Source: Halosimplex halophilum (GTDB lineage Archaea > Halobacteriota > Halobacteria > Halobacteriales > Haloarculaceae). Taken from it: a stretch of DNA of 64,000 nucleotides. The notes under the pieces were generated by a model. The model was not told the DNA's origin and ran no database searches. It saw only the letters and a program-made list of their open reading frames with translations. The stretch is from assembly GCF_004698125.1 (NCBI RefSeq), contig NZ_SRHV01000005.1, positions 186,001 through 250,000 on the forward strand. The letters are read 5' to 3'. Positions 27,586-37,127 of this stretch are shown here, piece by piece; positions within the stretch are counted from its first letter, which is position 1; each line of letters opens with the position of its first letter. Made by a program: the position numbers and the translations under genes.

Positions 27586-29445
27586 ATGCAACCGTCGACG
27601 TCGATATCGGGGGGGATTCGGGTACTCCACGTCGATGACGACCCGGATCTCGGGGATCTCGTGGCGACCTATCTCGAACGCGAAGCCGAGCGACTCACCG
27701 TCGAGACGGCGACGAGCGTCGCCGACGGGCTGGCCCGACTCGACGAGGGGGCTATCGACTGCGTCGTCTCCGACTACGACATGCCCGGTCGGAACGGGCT
27801 CGAGTTCCTCGAGGTCGTTCGGTCGGACCGCCCCGAGTTGCCCTTTATCCTGTTCACGGGCAAGGGGAGCGAGGAGATCGCGAGCGACGCCATCTCGGCC
27901 GGCGTCACCGACTACCTCCAGAAGGAGACGGGCACCGAACAGTACGCCCTGCTCGCCAACCGCGTCGTCAACGCCGTCGAGCGAGCGCGGGCGGAACAGA
28001 CCGAGCAACGGCACCTCCGGGCGATCGAGACCGCCCAGGAGGGCATCAGTATCCTCGACGCGGACGGCGAGTTCATCTACGTCAACGAGGCCTACGCCGA
28101 GCTCTACGGGTACGAGCGGACGGAACTGCTCGGCGCGCACTGGTCGCTCCTCTACCCCGACCGGGACACGCAGGAGATCCAGACGGAGATCCTTCCGGCC
28201 GTGCGGGAACACGGGTTCTGGCGGGGCGAGACGACCGGTCTCCGCGCGGACGGGAGCACGTTCGTCGAGGACCACCGGCTCGCCACGACCGACCACGGCG
28301 AGCTCGTCTGCACGGTGCTCGATACGACCGACCACCGGCGACACCGGGCGGCGATCGAGGAACTGCACAGCACCGCCCGCGCGTTCATCCAGGCCGAGAC
28401 CGCCGAGGAGGTCGCGGAGATCGCCGTCACCGCGGTCCGCGACATCCTCGACATGCCCGCCAACGGGGTCCACCGCTACGACGAGGCGGCCGACGGACTG
28501 GTCCCGGTCGCGTGGACCGACCGGACGGAGGAACTCGTCGGCGAACCGCCGGTCTTCGAACCGGGCGAGGGGATCGCCTGGAACGCGTTCGCGTCGGGCG
28601 AACCGCTGGTGCACGACGACATCGCGACGAACGACGACCGGTACAACCCGGACACGCCGATCCGGAGCCAGTTGGCCCTCCCGCTCGACGACCGCGGCGT
28701 CCACCTCGTCGGGTCGCCCGACCCCGCCGCCTTCGACGAGACGGACGTGTCGCTCGCGAAAACGGTCGCCGCGCACGCGACAGCGGCGCTCGAACGCGTC
28801 GAACGCGAGCGGGAACTCGCCCGACAGAACGAACGGCTCGCGACGTTCACCGACATCGTGAGCCACGACCTGCGAAACCCACTCAACGTCGCGATCGGCC
28901 GCCTGGAGTTGGCAGAAGACGCGTGTGACTGCCCGCATCTCGGGGAGGTCGACCAGGCACTGCAGCGGACGGAGACACTACTCGACGATCTCCATGCGTT
29001 CGCCCAGGCCGGGACGACGACGCTTGAGCCTGAAAACGTCAATCTCTCGAACATCAGTCGATCGTGCTGGGAGCACGTCGAGACGGGCCCGGCGACGCTC
29101 GTCACCGACGCCCGGCAGGTGATCAACGCCGACCGGAGCCGCCTTCAAGAACTGTTGGAGAATCTCTTTCGCAATGCGGTCGAACACGGGGGGGATGCAG
29201 TGACCATCACCGTCGGTGATCTTGAAGACGGGTTCTACGTCGCCGACGACGGGCCCGGGATTTCGGCCGAGGACACGGATGTCGTGTTCGACTACGGGTA
29301 TTCGACCAGCGAGGACGGAACGGGGTTCGGGCTCTCGATCGTCCGGGAGATCGCCGACGCTCACGGGTGGGAGCTTCGCGTCACCGACAGCGACGCGGGC
29401 GGCGCGCGCTTCGAGATCCGCGACGTCGAGACCAGCGGGTCGTGA
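27586..29445 (+). CDS. Hybrid sensor: REC-PAS-GAF-histidine kinase
   Basis: 619 residues in the order typical of haloarchaeal kinases. An N-terminal receiver (about 11-125, HVDDDPD with phosphoacceptor D63 in VSDYDMPG and the Lys in FTGKG) is followed by a PAS domain (about 135-250), a GAF-like domain (about 260-415), a dimerisation helix with H427 in VSHDLRNPLN, and an ATPase domain with N box, DDGPGIS and GTGFGLSIV. No membrane segments, so it senses a cytoplasmic signal. A TATA-like CTTATT about 30 bases before the ATG at 27586 implies a leaderless message. No partner regulator gene is adjacent. Confidence 0.93.
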   Translation: MQPSTSISGGIRVLHVDDDPDLGDLVATYLEREAERLTVETATSVADGLARLDEGAIDCVVSDYDMPGRNGLEFLEVVRSDRPELPFILFTGKGSEEIASDAISAGVTDYLQKETGTEQYALLANRVVNAVERARAEQTEQRHLRAIETAQEGISILDADGEFIYVNEAYAELYGYERTELLGAHWSLLYPDRDTQEIQTEILPAVREHGFWRGETTGLRADGSTFVEDHRLATTDHGELVCTVLDTTDHRRHRAAIEELHSTARAFIQAETAEEVAEIAVTAVRDILDMPANGVHRYDEAADGLVPVAWTDRTEELVGEPPVFEPGEGIAWNAFASGEPLVHDDIATNDDRYNPDTPIRSQLALPLDDRGVHLVGSPDPAAFDETDVSLAKTVAAHATAALERVERERELARQNERLATFTDIVSHDLRNPLNVAIGRLELAEDACDCPHLGEVDQALQRTETLLDDLHAFAQAGTTTLEPENVNLSNISRSCWEHVETGPATLVTDARQVINADRSRLQELLENLFRNAVEHGGDAVTITVGDLEDGFYVADDGPGISAEDTDVVFDYGYSTSEDGTGFGLSIVREIADAHGWELRVTDSDAGGARFEIRDVETSGS

Positions 29446-29672
29446 CCGATCCCGCGGCGCGGGCCAGCGACGTGAACCGGACGACCGCCGCCGCGAACCG
29501 GTACCCCTGCGAACGGCACCCGGGGCGGGTGGACACTGTCGCTGGCCGGGTGTCGGCGACGGTTTCGGGTTCGGGGTCGAGTTCTCGGGACTCGGTCGGA
29601 AGCCGGGGACCGCTCGCCCGCCGTCCGGTGGCTGTCGCGCGACTCGATCCTGACGGCGGCCCCGTCGAGGAG

Positions 29673-30431
29673 CTACCGGTGATCTGCCCCCTCGCCGACG
29701 GATCCGGGTGCGCTCGGTCGCGCCGTGACGGTCGTGATGACGCCGAGGAAGGCGGTGGCGGCGGACTCGACGGTCAGTCCAGCCTCGTCGACGAGGGCGA
29801 GCGGTTCCTGCGTCCACCGACAGCCCATCCTCTCGTAGTGGGCGTCCGCGCGCCACTCCTGGAAGCGGGCGAGCGGACCAACGTCGCTGCGGCCGTGTTC
29901 GACGAGCCGGATCTCCCCGCCCGGGCGACAGACCCGCTCCATCTCCCGCAGCGCGGCGACGGGGTCGGGGAACGTACAGGTCGACAGCGCCGAGACGACC
30001 GTGTCGAAGCTGTCGTCCGGGAACTCGAGCGCCTGCGCGTCCATCCGGCGGAGCGTCCCGCCCACTTCCAGTCCGTCGAGCGTCGCCGCGGCGCTCTCCA
30101 GCATCTCCGGGCTGATGTCGATCCCGACGAGGTCGACGTCGGCGGGGAGATAGCGGAAGTTCGTCCCGGTGCCGCAGGCGACGTCGAGCACGCGTCCGGT
30201 CGCGTCCCCGAACTGCCGGCGGCGGAACCGGCCGGTCACCAGCCGGTCGACCGCCTCGAAGCGGTCGATCCGGTCGGCGTACGTCGCGTAGATGTCCTCG
30301 ATGTCCCCGGCCGACATCGACCGCTCGCCTGCGGGGTCGTCGGCGTCGGGGTCGCCGTCGAGCGAGCGGTCGGAGCGATCGCGGGAGGGCTGTTCGCGGC
30401 GACCGACGGGGGCGGTCTCGCCTGCGTCCAT
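29673..30431 (-). CDS. Class I SAM-dependent methyltransferase
   Basis: 252 residues, UbiE/Methyltransf_11-like. Motif I VLDVACGTGT (81-90), motif II GIDISPEM, and motif III-like LREMERVCRPGGEIRLVEH. The first 38 residues are polar and could be lost if translation begins at the internal Met (30317). An AT-rich promoter (ATAAAATATTCGATAATACTT on the minus strand, about 30463-30481) fits a start at 30431. The substrate, a quinone, lipid or small molecule, is unknown. Confidence 0.87.
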   Translation of the reverse strand: MDAGETAPVGRREQPSRDRSDRSLDGDPDADDPAGERSMSAGDIEDIYATYADRIDRFEAVDRLVTGRFRRRQFGDATGRVLDVACGTGTNFRYLPADVDLVGIDISPEMLESAAATLDGLEVGGTLRRMDAQALEFPDDSFDTVVSALSTCTFPDPVAALREMERVCRPGGEIRLVEHGRSDVGPLARFQEWRADAHYERMGCRWTQEPLALVDEAGLTVESAATAFLGVITTVTARPSAPGSVGEGADHR

Positions 30432-30631
30432 ACCGATCGGTTCCGCCGCTACCGACGTAAGTATTATCGAATATTTTATGAATTAACGGCGCCGTTTCAA
30501 AACTGTCGTTGAGCGGTCGCCCGGTGTCGGGCCGGGGTTGGGGCGGGTTGGCGCTGTCGGCGACTCGGGTCGGGACGGTTCGGCTCAACCGCGCTTTCGT
30601 AATCGTTTCGAGGGGTTCGTCCCGCGGCGGG

Positions 30632-31534
30632 TCACCTGCGCCGGACGCGCTCGGTCCGCTGGACGGTCGCGGACGCGTCGAGGCGACAGCGGAGCGCGTC
30701 GTCCCCGTGGCGCAGGACGACCTCGTACTCGGCGGGGTCGGTGGCGACGCGTTCGGCGGTCCACCGCCCCTCGTAGAGGTGGTCGTTGAACGTCCAGAGC
30801 CCGCGGGTCGCGATGTCGACGCCGCGTTCCCGGTGGAACGCGACCGACGCGGGGTGGTAGGCGACGCCGTAGGTCAGCAGGGCGGTGTACCCGCGCAGAC
30901 ACTCCCGGCAGCGGTCGACGGCGAGCAGCGAGTCGGCGTCGGGAAAGGGTGACTCGTCGATGTCCCGGACCTCGGTCGACAGCGGCCCGGCGCACTGGGG
31001 ACAGACGCCCCGGCGGACCTGCGCGTAGTCCATGGCCTGTTTCCGCTCGACGCTCCGGACCAGTTCCTCCCCCTCCAGCGACCGGACCTGCGCCGGCGTC
31101 ACCGTGTAGTTCGAGACCGGCCGCTCGCAGGCCGGACACTCGACGAGGAAGAACTGGTGGTGCAGTCGGGCCCTGAGCGACCGCTCGCCGCAGAACGGGC
31201 ACCGTCCGTCGGTCTCGACCGGCTCGAATTCCGGGGGGCGCTCGTAGTTCCCCGAGAGGACGAACCGGACGACCCGCTCGCCGGCGTGAGTCAGCGAGTA
31301 GCCGCTCTCGCCCTTCCGGAGGAAGGTCCCGGTCAGTTCCCCGAGGTGGTAGGAGAGCTTCGAGGTGTTGCCCACGTCGACGCGGTCGTACACCTCCGAG
31401 AACGCCAGTTCGGTGGGGCCCGCGTTCACCTCGTCGAGTTCCGCCTGGGCTCGCGCGACGGCCCGGAGGATCGCGACGCGCGTCTCGTCGGACAGCAGCG
31501 CGAACGCGTCGGCGGCCGACCGGCCCGAGCCCAT
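30632..31534 (-). CDS. ArsR-like winged-helix regulator with zinc ribbons
   Basis: 300 residues. The N-terminal winged helix (ALLSDETRVAILRAV, then GNTSKLSYHLGELTG) is ArsR/HTH_20-like and binds DNA. It is followed by two Cys pairs (CPFCGER with VECPACER, then CPQC with CRECL) that look like zinc ribbons, then a C-terminal domain of about 80 residues. This layout is a common haloarchaeal regulator type whose ligands are not known to me. Start at 31534, after which the wHTH homology begins at once. Divergent from the oxidoreductase at 31720, which it may control. Confidence 0.85.
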   Translation of the reverse strand: MGSGRSAADAFALLSDETRVAILRAVARAQAELDEVNAGPTELAFSEVYDRVDVGNTSKLSYHLGELTGTFLRKGESGYSLTHAGERVVRFVLSGNYERPPEFEPVETDGRCPFCGERSLRARLHHQFFLVECPACERPVSNYTVTPAQVRSLEGEELVRSVERKQAMDYAQVRRGVCPQCAGPLSTEVRDIDESPFPDADSLLAVDRCRECLRGYTALLTYGVAYHPASVAFHRERGVDIATRGLWTFNDHLYEGRWTAERVATDPAEYEVVLRHGDDALRCRLDASATVQRTERVRRR

Positions 31535-31719
31535 CCGTCTCGGTGTACCCAGGGGGGCGGGACGGAAAAAGATTTCAGCCGGCGGTGGCGGGTTCGTCCC
31601 TCCGGTACCGGATACGTCCGCGGGTTCGGGGGCCACGGTGGCGTCCGCGCCGCCGCCGGTCGCTCCGTCGCGAAGCCGGCGACCGCCGAGGTTTTCCCCG
31701 GCCGCACCCGAGCGCCGGC

Positions 31720-32748
31720 ATGGATCTGTCCGCCGTCGACCTCTCGCCAGTCCCCGAGGGCGGGACCGCGACCGAGGCGTACGAGCAGACCGTCGAGGCC
31801 GCACAGCAGGCCGAGCGACTGGGCTACACCCGGTTCTGGGTGGCCGAGCACCACGGCCGCGCCCGGACGCTCGCGGGGACGACCCCAGAGGTGTTGCTCG
31901 GCAACCTGGCCGCCGAGACCGACGCCATCCGGATCGGGTCGGGCGCCGTCCTGCTCAACCACTACAGCCCGCTGAAGGTCGCCGAGCAGTTCGGCGCGCT
32001 GGACGCGCTCGCGCCGGGCCGGGTCGACGCCGGGCTCGGGCGCGCCAACGAGTCGCCGGCGGTCGACCGGGCGCTGGGGACCGACCGCCGCGTCGAGGAC
32101 CCCGACGCGGACCACCGCGAGAAGGTCGAGGCGGTCGCCTCGCACCTCTACGACGACTTCCCCGCCGACCACCCCTACGGCGACATCGAGATCCCGGGGT
32201 CGGCCGAGGGGCCGGCCGTCCCGTGGGTGCTGGGTTCGAGCCCGTCGAGCGCGGAGATCGCGGCCGAACTCGGGCTTCCCTACTGCTTCGCTGCGTTCAT
32301 CCGCCCGGGGTTCGCCGTCCCCGCCTTCGAGACCTACCGCGAACGGTTCGAGCCCTCGGACCTGGCCGGCGGGGTCGACGAGCCGCGGGGGATCGTCGCC
32401 GTCAACGCCGTCTGCGCCGAGACCGACCGGGAGGCCGCGCGGCTACGCGCGGTCGCCGAGGCGGTCTTCCGCCGGATGGCCCGCGGCGACGGCGGGGTCC
32501 CCTCCACCGTCGAGGAGGCGGTCGACGAACTCGGCGGCGTCCCCGAGCCGACGCCGGAGCGGCTCGACGACGGCGAGTGGCCGCGGGCGATATCCGGGAG
32601 TCCGGAGACGCTCGCGGGCCTGCTCGACCAGCTCGCCGACCGCGCCGGCGTCGACGAGGTGATGATACAGCACGCGGTGCCCGACCACGACGACGCGCTG
32701 CGCTCCCACGAGCTGATCGCCGAGGGCGTCGGCCTCTCGGAGCGGTGA
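31720..32748 (+). CDS. LLM-class flavin-dependent oxidoreductase
   Basis: 342 residues, bacterial-luciferase-like monooxygenase fold of the MsnO8 type. Typical segments: GYTRFWVAEHHG (about 36-47), RIGSGAVLLNHYSPLKVAEQF (about 71-91), LAPGRVDAGLGRANE and the C-terminal ISGSPETLAGLLDQLADRAGVDEVMI. Uses FMN or F420 in other members; the cofactor here is unresolved. The ATG at 31720 is chosen because homology begins there (MDLSAVDLSPV). Monocistronic, divergent from the regulator at 30632. Confidence 0.9.
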   Translation: MDLSAVDLSPVPEGGTATEAYEQTVEAAQQAERLGYTRFWVAEHHGRARTLAGTTPEVLLGNLAAETDAIRIGSGAVLLNHYSPLKVAEQFGALDALAPGRVDAGLGRANESPAVDRALGTDRRVEDPDADHREKVEAVASHLYDDFPADHPYGDIEIPGSAEGPAVPWVLGSSPSSAEIAAELGLPYCFAAFIRPGFAVPAFETYRERFEPSDLAGGVDEPRGIVAVNAVCAETDREAARLRAVAEAVFRRMARGDGGVPSTVEEAVDELGGVPEPTPERLDDGEWPRAISGSPETLAGLLDQLADRAGVDEVMIQHAVPDHDDALRSHELIAEGVGLSER

Positions 32749-32818
32749 CGGCCGAAGTCGAGCGTGACGGCGGCGGTACTCGGGACGGCGTCGAGGGCCG
32801 GAGGAGCGGCGTCCAGTG

Positions 32819-32846
32819 GGTTTATTATCGTAACTTGCCAATTACG
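32819..32846 (+). promoter_or_regulatory. TATA box and inverted repeat before the first module gene
   Basis: GGTTTATTATCG (TATA-like, 32819-32830) ends in an inverted repeat CGTAA-N8-TTACG (32829-32833 and 32842-32846). Spacing from the TATA box to the ATG at 32852 predicts a leaderless message; the repeat would overlap the initiation region. Confidence 0.45.
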
Positions 32847-32851
32847 TACCG

Positions 32852-34174
32852 ATGACACCGGACCCGCTGTACGTCGCGTCCGTCGCGGAAACGGTCCGGA
32901 CTTCGCTGCGGAACACCGACGACCCGGGCGAGATCCGCAGGTACCTGTACGAACTCCGAGATGCGCTCTACGAGGCGGAGTTCGACGGCGACCTGTCCGA
33001 GGAACTGCTCGACGAACTGGAAGGAGACATCGACAGACTGAGCCGCGAGTCGCTCGGTCCGGTCGAGGAGTCCTTCCGGAGCAAGGTGGTGGACCACGTG
33101 TACCGCGTCGAGCGGTTCTGTCAGCGCCGCCGGGACGACGGGTCGAGTCCGGACGGGTCGGACCGCGGCGGGTCCGGCGGGAGCGGGTCCAGCGGGAGCG
33201 AACCGGACGAGACGGACGGTCGGACGGTCACGTCGACCGACCAGACGGTCAGGTCGACCAGCAGTCAGAACATCACGATCAACTTCGGCCCCTCGGGGGA
33301 CGGCCCGTCGTTCGACGGCGATGACTGGGAGTCCGATGACGGGGCGGGTTCGTCCGGGGCGGTCGACTGGAACACCGGAAGCACGGGGTCGACCGAAACG
33401 GGATCGACGTTCGGGGACGACGACGACGGGTCGCCCTCGCCGGGGTCGAACGGGAGTTTCGACGACGATGCGCAGTTTCCGGATCCGCTCGAACCGCACG
33501 AGTTCGAGGTCAGGGACGTTCAGTTCGACACCGCGAAAGCGGTGGAGGTCGTCAACGACTACGCCGAGGGTAGCCCGTACACGTACAACACCTCACCGAT
33601 CGGCCCCGACCCCTCGGCGTACGACCTCGGGCAGTTCGCACCGGCGCTGAAGCAATACGTCGAACTGATCAACATGGGCGCGGGAGCCGACAGCAGCGAC
33701 TCCTACCTGTATCCCGACAAGGAGTGGCCCAGGAAGCTCCGCCAGTGGGAGGCGTTCAGGGAGTACAGATACGGCAACGCGGGCGCGTCGGTGGCGAGCC
33801 AGTTCGGCGCCTCGCTGCTACACAGCCTGGACCTCCCGTGGGTCGTAAAAAAGGAGGAGGAGGTGGGCGGCGACGGGTGGACATCGACCGAGTACATCAC
33901 GTACGTCGGGATCCGGTCCGGCGAGCTGTGGAACTTCAAGCGCGGACTGAAACGGTGTTACGACGGATTCCAGTCGAGCCACACGTGCCACGACGGGATG
34001 GACTACGTGGACACGTTCTTCGAGCGACGGGGCTACGAGTTCCTGCCGATCCTCGGCTCGTGGGCGGTGAAGATGCCGGGCGTGTTCAGCGTCGCGGGGC
34101 GGCCCGGGGTGGCGGACGGCTCCCCGATCCGGTACGACGAGGTCGAGGAGATGGCGAGCTGGGAACGGTTCTGA
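32852..34174 (+). CDS. Unknown protein with locus-specific N-terminal module (left copy)
   Basis: 440 residues, no known domain recognised. Residues 1-100 (DPLYVASVAETVR, RRYLYELRDAL, VVDHVYRVERFCQRR) are clearly homologous to the N terminus of the protein encoded at 39507-40322 at the other end of this locus. A Ser/Gly/Asp/Thr-rich disordered stretch (about 105-210) separates this helical module from a C-terminal domain of about 220 residues that contains many aromatic residues and no membrane segment. The gene points into the locus and is convergent with the coiled-coil gene at 34253. The shared module suggests an adaptor for assembly with its sister protein or a common partner. The C-terminal function is unknown. 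Confidence 0.8.
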   Translation: MTPDPLYVASVAETVRTSLRNTDDPGEIRRYLYELRDALYEAEFDGDLSEELLDELEGDIDRLSRESLGPVEESFRSKVVDHVYRVERFCQRRRDDGSSPDGSDRGGSGGSGSSGSEPDETDGRTVTSTDQTVRSTSSQNITINFGPSGDGPSFDGDDWESDDGAGSSGAVDWNTGSTGSTETGSTFGDDDDGSPSPGSNGSFDDDAQFPDPLEPHEFEVRDVQFDTAKAVEVVNDYAEGSPYTYNTSPIGPDPSAYDLGQFAPALKQYVELINMGAGADSSDSYLYPDKEWPRKLRQWEAFREYRYGNAGASVASQFGASLLHSLDLPWVVKKEEEVGGDGWTSTEYITYVGIRSGELWNFKRGLKRCYDGFQSSHTCHDGMDYVDTFFERRGYEFLPILGSWAVKMPGVFSVAGRPGVADGSPIRYDEVEEMASWERF

Positions 34175-34252
34175 CGCGACGACCCCGACTGAGGGCCGTA
34201 GCGAGCGGACTGCGCGACCGCAGCGACCGAACTGACCGAGCGGGCCGTGTGG

Positions 34253-36391
34253 TCAGACGAGGTCGAAGCTGATCATCAGGCCGCGGTCGGCGTCGATCTG
34301 TCGCCCGACGCCGCGGTCTTCGAGGCGGTCGAACGCGCGTTTGACGACGTGGGGGTCGTATTCGCGGTCGGCGACGACGTCGTCGAGGCGGACGCGCTCG
34401 CGGTCGGGGTCCTCGCGGGCGGCCCGTTCGAGTTCGTCGGCGCAGTCGACGACGGCCTCGGTCGGGAGTTCGTGTGCGAACAGCGAGCGGTTGTCGCGGA
34501 GGACGGGGTCCCGGTCGTGGAAGAACCGTTCGTCCGTCCGGAGGTCGACGAGGCAGACGCTCACGTCGGGGTCGAACACGGCGCCGGCCTCGATCTCGTC
34601 GACGACGCGGTCGCGCCAGCCGGTGGGCGAGCCGACCACCAGCAGGTGGTGGGCGTCGTCCTGCTGGCGGGAGTAACTCCGGTCGAGCGCCTCGCCGACG
34701 ACGCCGTGTAGTTCCGACAGCGTCGCGGGCGCCCAGTCGGACCCCCGGTCGGCGTACGTGTCGAGCCTCGTGAGAGTGAGCCCCTCGACTACCAGCTCCG
34801 TGCGTTCGGCGTGGCCGAGCAGTCCCGTCGACTCGACGGTGGCGTACCGGACCCACGGTCGCTCGGGGTAGCGACGGACCCGGGCGTCGTCGGGCAGCTG
34901 CGAGCGGAGCGCGCCCTGGAACGACCCCCGTTCGACCCGCGAGTCGGCGTCCCAGTACCCCGGCTCGACGGCGAGCGTCTCGCCGTCGGGCAGCGTCAGT
35001 TCCGATACCGCTCGAAGCGAGCGTTCGATGCGGGCGAGGAAGTCCTGTTCGGACAGGCGCGCGACGCTGGCGGGGACGACCGCCGACCCCGCCACGGCCT
35101 CGCCGGTCTCGTCGACGGGCTCGGGCGGGGCAGGCGCCGTCTCCAGCGAGTCGACCTCCGCTTCGAGGCGCGCCCGCTCGCGCTCGAACCGGTCGACCAG
35201 CGCGTCCAGTTGCTGACGCCGCTCGTCGAGCTGGTCGAGTTCGCTGTCGATGAGCGTCTCGACCGCCTCCTGTGCGACGGACTCGCGGTGTCGCTTCACG
35301 CCCTCGATGGTGCCGTTCAGTTCCCGCTGGCGCTCGCGCAGCGTCGCCAGCTGGTCGTCGATCCGGTCGCGGGACTCCGAGAGCGACCGTTCGAGGCTGT
35401 CGACGATGTCGTCGCGCTGCTCGCTGAGGAGCGCGGCCACGTCCTCGGGTGTGAGCGTCTCAGCGTCGGCGTCGGACCGCCGCCGGAGCTCCTCGGAGAG
35501 GAACTCGCGGTGTTCCCGGAAGGCCCACTGCAGCTTGCCCGTCACGTCGTCGAGGCGGTCGTCGAACCGGTCGGCAGAGAGCAGCTCCGCCTCCAGCCGT
35601 CCGGTCGCCGCCTCGAGTTCGCTCACGTAGCGCTCGTGCTGGGTACGCAGCGCCCACTGGATCTGGTCCTCCAAGTCGGCGATCTCGGTCTCGATCGTCT
35701 CGGTGATCCGCCGGCGCGTCTCGGCGGCCTCGGCCGTTTCGAGGACCGCTTCCTCGAAGGTTTCGAGGATCTCGTAGAGGGTGTTGTCGGCGACGTACTG
35801 CTGGACGGCGGCCGACATCTTCGCCTGTCGGGTCTCGAGGACTCCCTGGAGGAACGACACCTCGCGGTCGTTCTCCAGCGCCGATTCGGGGACGTTGAGG
35901 TCCTGGATGCTGTCCTTGGTGTCGGTGACCTCCCGTTCGAGCAGGCGGTGGAGTTCGTCGTCCTCGTTTTCGATCAGGTGCGCGATCTGGTCCTCGTCGT
36001 ACTCGTCGAGGACGCTGTAGCGGTCGAGTTCGAGGACGAACGCCGCGACCTCGGGCGCCTTCTGGTCGTACCGGTCACCGACCAGCCGGCTGTCGGCGCC
36101 GCGGTCATCGTAGCCCGCCGCGGCGAGGTAGAGGACCGCGCCGGCCATGGTCTCGAGGTCGTCGCGCTTGATCGACTCGCCGATGGCCTCGCGGAACTCC
36201 GAGCCGGCCGAGCCGTACCGCTCCCGGTACTCCTCGCGGTTGCGCAGGATCCGGTCGAACATCTCCCGTCGACCCGTCACGGGTTCGTCCGTCCCGTCGG
36301 CGGGCCTGTCGTTGGCCCAGAAGCCGACGCCGTCGTCGACGACGCGCTCGGCGGGGCCGACCAGGTCCTGGCGGTCGTCGTAGGCGGTCAC
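34253..36391 (-). CDS. Long coiled-coil protein, 712 residues
   Basis: No family recognised. The N-terminal region (1-160) is helical and contains GYDDRGADSRLVGDRYDQ. A very long charged coiled coil of roughly 300 residues follows (for example SLSESRDRIDDQLATLRERQ and ELDQLDERRQQLDALVDRFE), comparable to SMC/tropomyosin-like rods. The C-terminal third is globular: beta-rich LPDGETLAVEPG onward, then LLVVGSPTGWRDRVVDEI, and a last 60 residues (RVRLDDVVADREYDPHVVKRAFDRL) that read like a winged helix. The GTG start at 36391 overlaps the stop of the 200-residue gene (GTGA), so the two are translationally coupled. A structural or scaffolding subunit of the locus is likely. Confidence 0.85.
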   Translation of the reverse strand: MTAYDDRQDLVGPAERVVDDGVGFWANDRPADGTDEPVTGRREMFDRILRNREEYRERYGSAGSEFREAIGESIKRDDLETMAGAVLYLAAAGYDDRGADSRLVGDRYDQKAPEVAAFVLELDRYSVLDEYDEDQIAHLIENEDDELHRLLEREVTDTKDSIQDLNVPESALENDREVSFLQGVLETRQAKMSAAVQQYVADNTLYEILETFEEAVLETAEAAETRRRITETIETEIADLEDQIQWALRTQHERYVSELEAATGRLEAELLSADRFDDRLDDVTGKLQWAFREHREFLSEELRRRSDADAETLTPEDVAALLSEQRDDIVDSLERSLSESRDRIDDQLATLRERQRELNGTIEGVKRHRESVAQEAVETLIDSELDQLDERRQQLDALVDRFERERARLEAEVDSLETAPAPPEPVDETGEAVAGSAVVPASVARLSEQDFLARIERSLRAVSELTLPDGETLAVEPGYWDADSRVERGSFQGALRSQLPDDARVRRYPERPWVRYATVESTGLLGHAERTELVVEGLTLTRLDTYADRGSDWAPATLSELHGVVGEALDRSYSRQQDDAHHLLVVGSPTGWRDRVVDEIEAGAVFDPDVSVCLVDLRTDERFFHDRDPVLRDNRSLFAHELPTEAVVDCADELERAAREDPDRERVRLDDVVADREYDPHVVKRAFDRLEDRGVGRQIDADRGLMISFDLV

Positions 36392-36990
36392 GCGTCGAAC
36401 ACCTCCAGCGCTTCGGGGAGGAGATACCCGAGATCGCGGAGCATCCCGTCTTTCACCGCGTTCGGCGCCGGAGTCGGTCCGGTGAGCGCGAGTTCGAGCC
36501 GCGACCCCTGCTGGGCGTCGATCAGGTGGTACTCGACGGTCACGGTCGCCTCGCCAGAGTCGGGGGTGACCTCGTAGGTCGTCCCCTCGCGCTCCGAGGC
36601 CGACCACTTGTCGAGGAGGCTCTGGACCGCCCACTCCAGGCGGTCGAGCTCGACGCCGTAGACGCGGTCGATGCGAACGGTCCGTTCCTCCGAGGAGGGC
36701 GCGATGTCCTCCAGTTCGTACACCGAGAGGTGACTGGGATCGTCGACCGTCTCCTGAAGCGTCTCGTAGAGGTCGTAGAACTCCTCTCCGCCGACGATCC
36801 GCGTCATGCGCGGGGGCTTGCTCACCGACCCCGCGTAGTTCTCCAGCCGGTACTCGACGCGCCGGCGCTCCGAGCGCTCTTCGTAGTCGAGGCCGACCAG
36901 AAACCGCGTCCCGTCCTCGACCGTGCCGCCGTCGGCGCGTTCGCCCGACTCGTCCCGCTCGTCCGTCGCCTGTGGGTGGTTCCTCGACAT
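36388..36990 (-). CDS. Unknown 200-residue protein coupled to the coiled-coil gene
   Basis: No family recognised. A polar N terminus (1-28) is followed by a single alpha/beta domain starting TRFLVGLDYEERSERRRVEYRL. It contains YDLYETLQETVDD and a beta-rich middle (TTYEVTPDSGEATVTVEYHL), and ends in a helix (LLPEALEVFDA). Start chosen at 36990 (MSRNHPQ), preceded by a GGAGGT on the minus strand about 13 bases away. First gene of the leftward operon that leaves the divergent promoter at about 37060-37105. No membrane segment. Confidence 0.78.
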   Translation of the reverse strand: MSRNHPQATDERDESGERADGGTVEDGTRFLVGLDYEERSERRRVEYRLENYAGSVSKPPRMTRIVGGEEFYDLYETLQETVDDPSHLSVYELEDIAPSSEERTVRIDRVYGVELDRLEWAVQSLLDKWSASEREGTTYEVTPDSGEATVTVEYHLIDAQQGSRLELALTGPTPAPNAVKDGMLRDLGYLLPEALEVFDA

Positions 36991-37059
36991 CTGCCGGTCT
37001 CTACCTCCACCGTTCGTCCCGCACGGACAAGATTGTTTCCCCACTCACTCCCCGGTGTA

Positions 37060-37105
37060 TTTCTATACACAAATCTGTGTTCTTGGAACAAATTTATATG
37101 TATGA
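37060..37105. promoter_or_regulatory. AT-rich divergent promoter at the centre of the locus
   Basis: This is the most AT-rich spot of the region. AAATTTATATGTA (about 37091) is a TATA box for the rightward operon, about 30 bases before the ATG at 37128. An inverted repeat ACACA-AATC-TGTGT (37067-37080) lies between the two transcription directions and could bind a regulator that controls both operons. Confidence 0.5.
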
Positions 37106-37127
37106 AGTACCAAGTAGTGGGTGTAGC

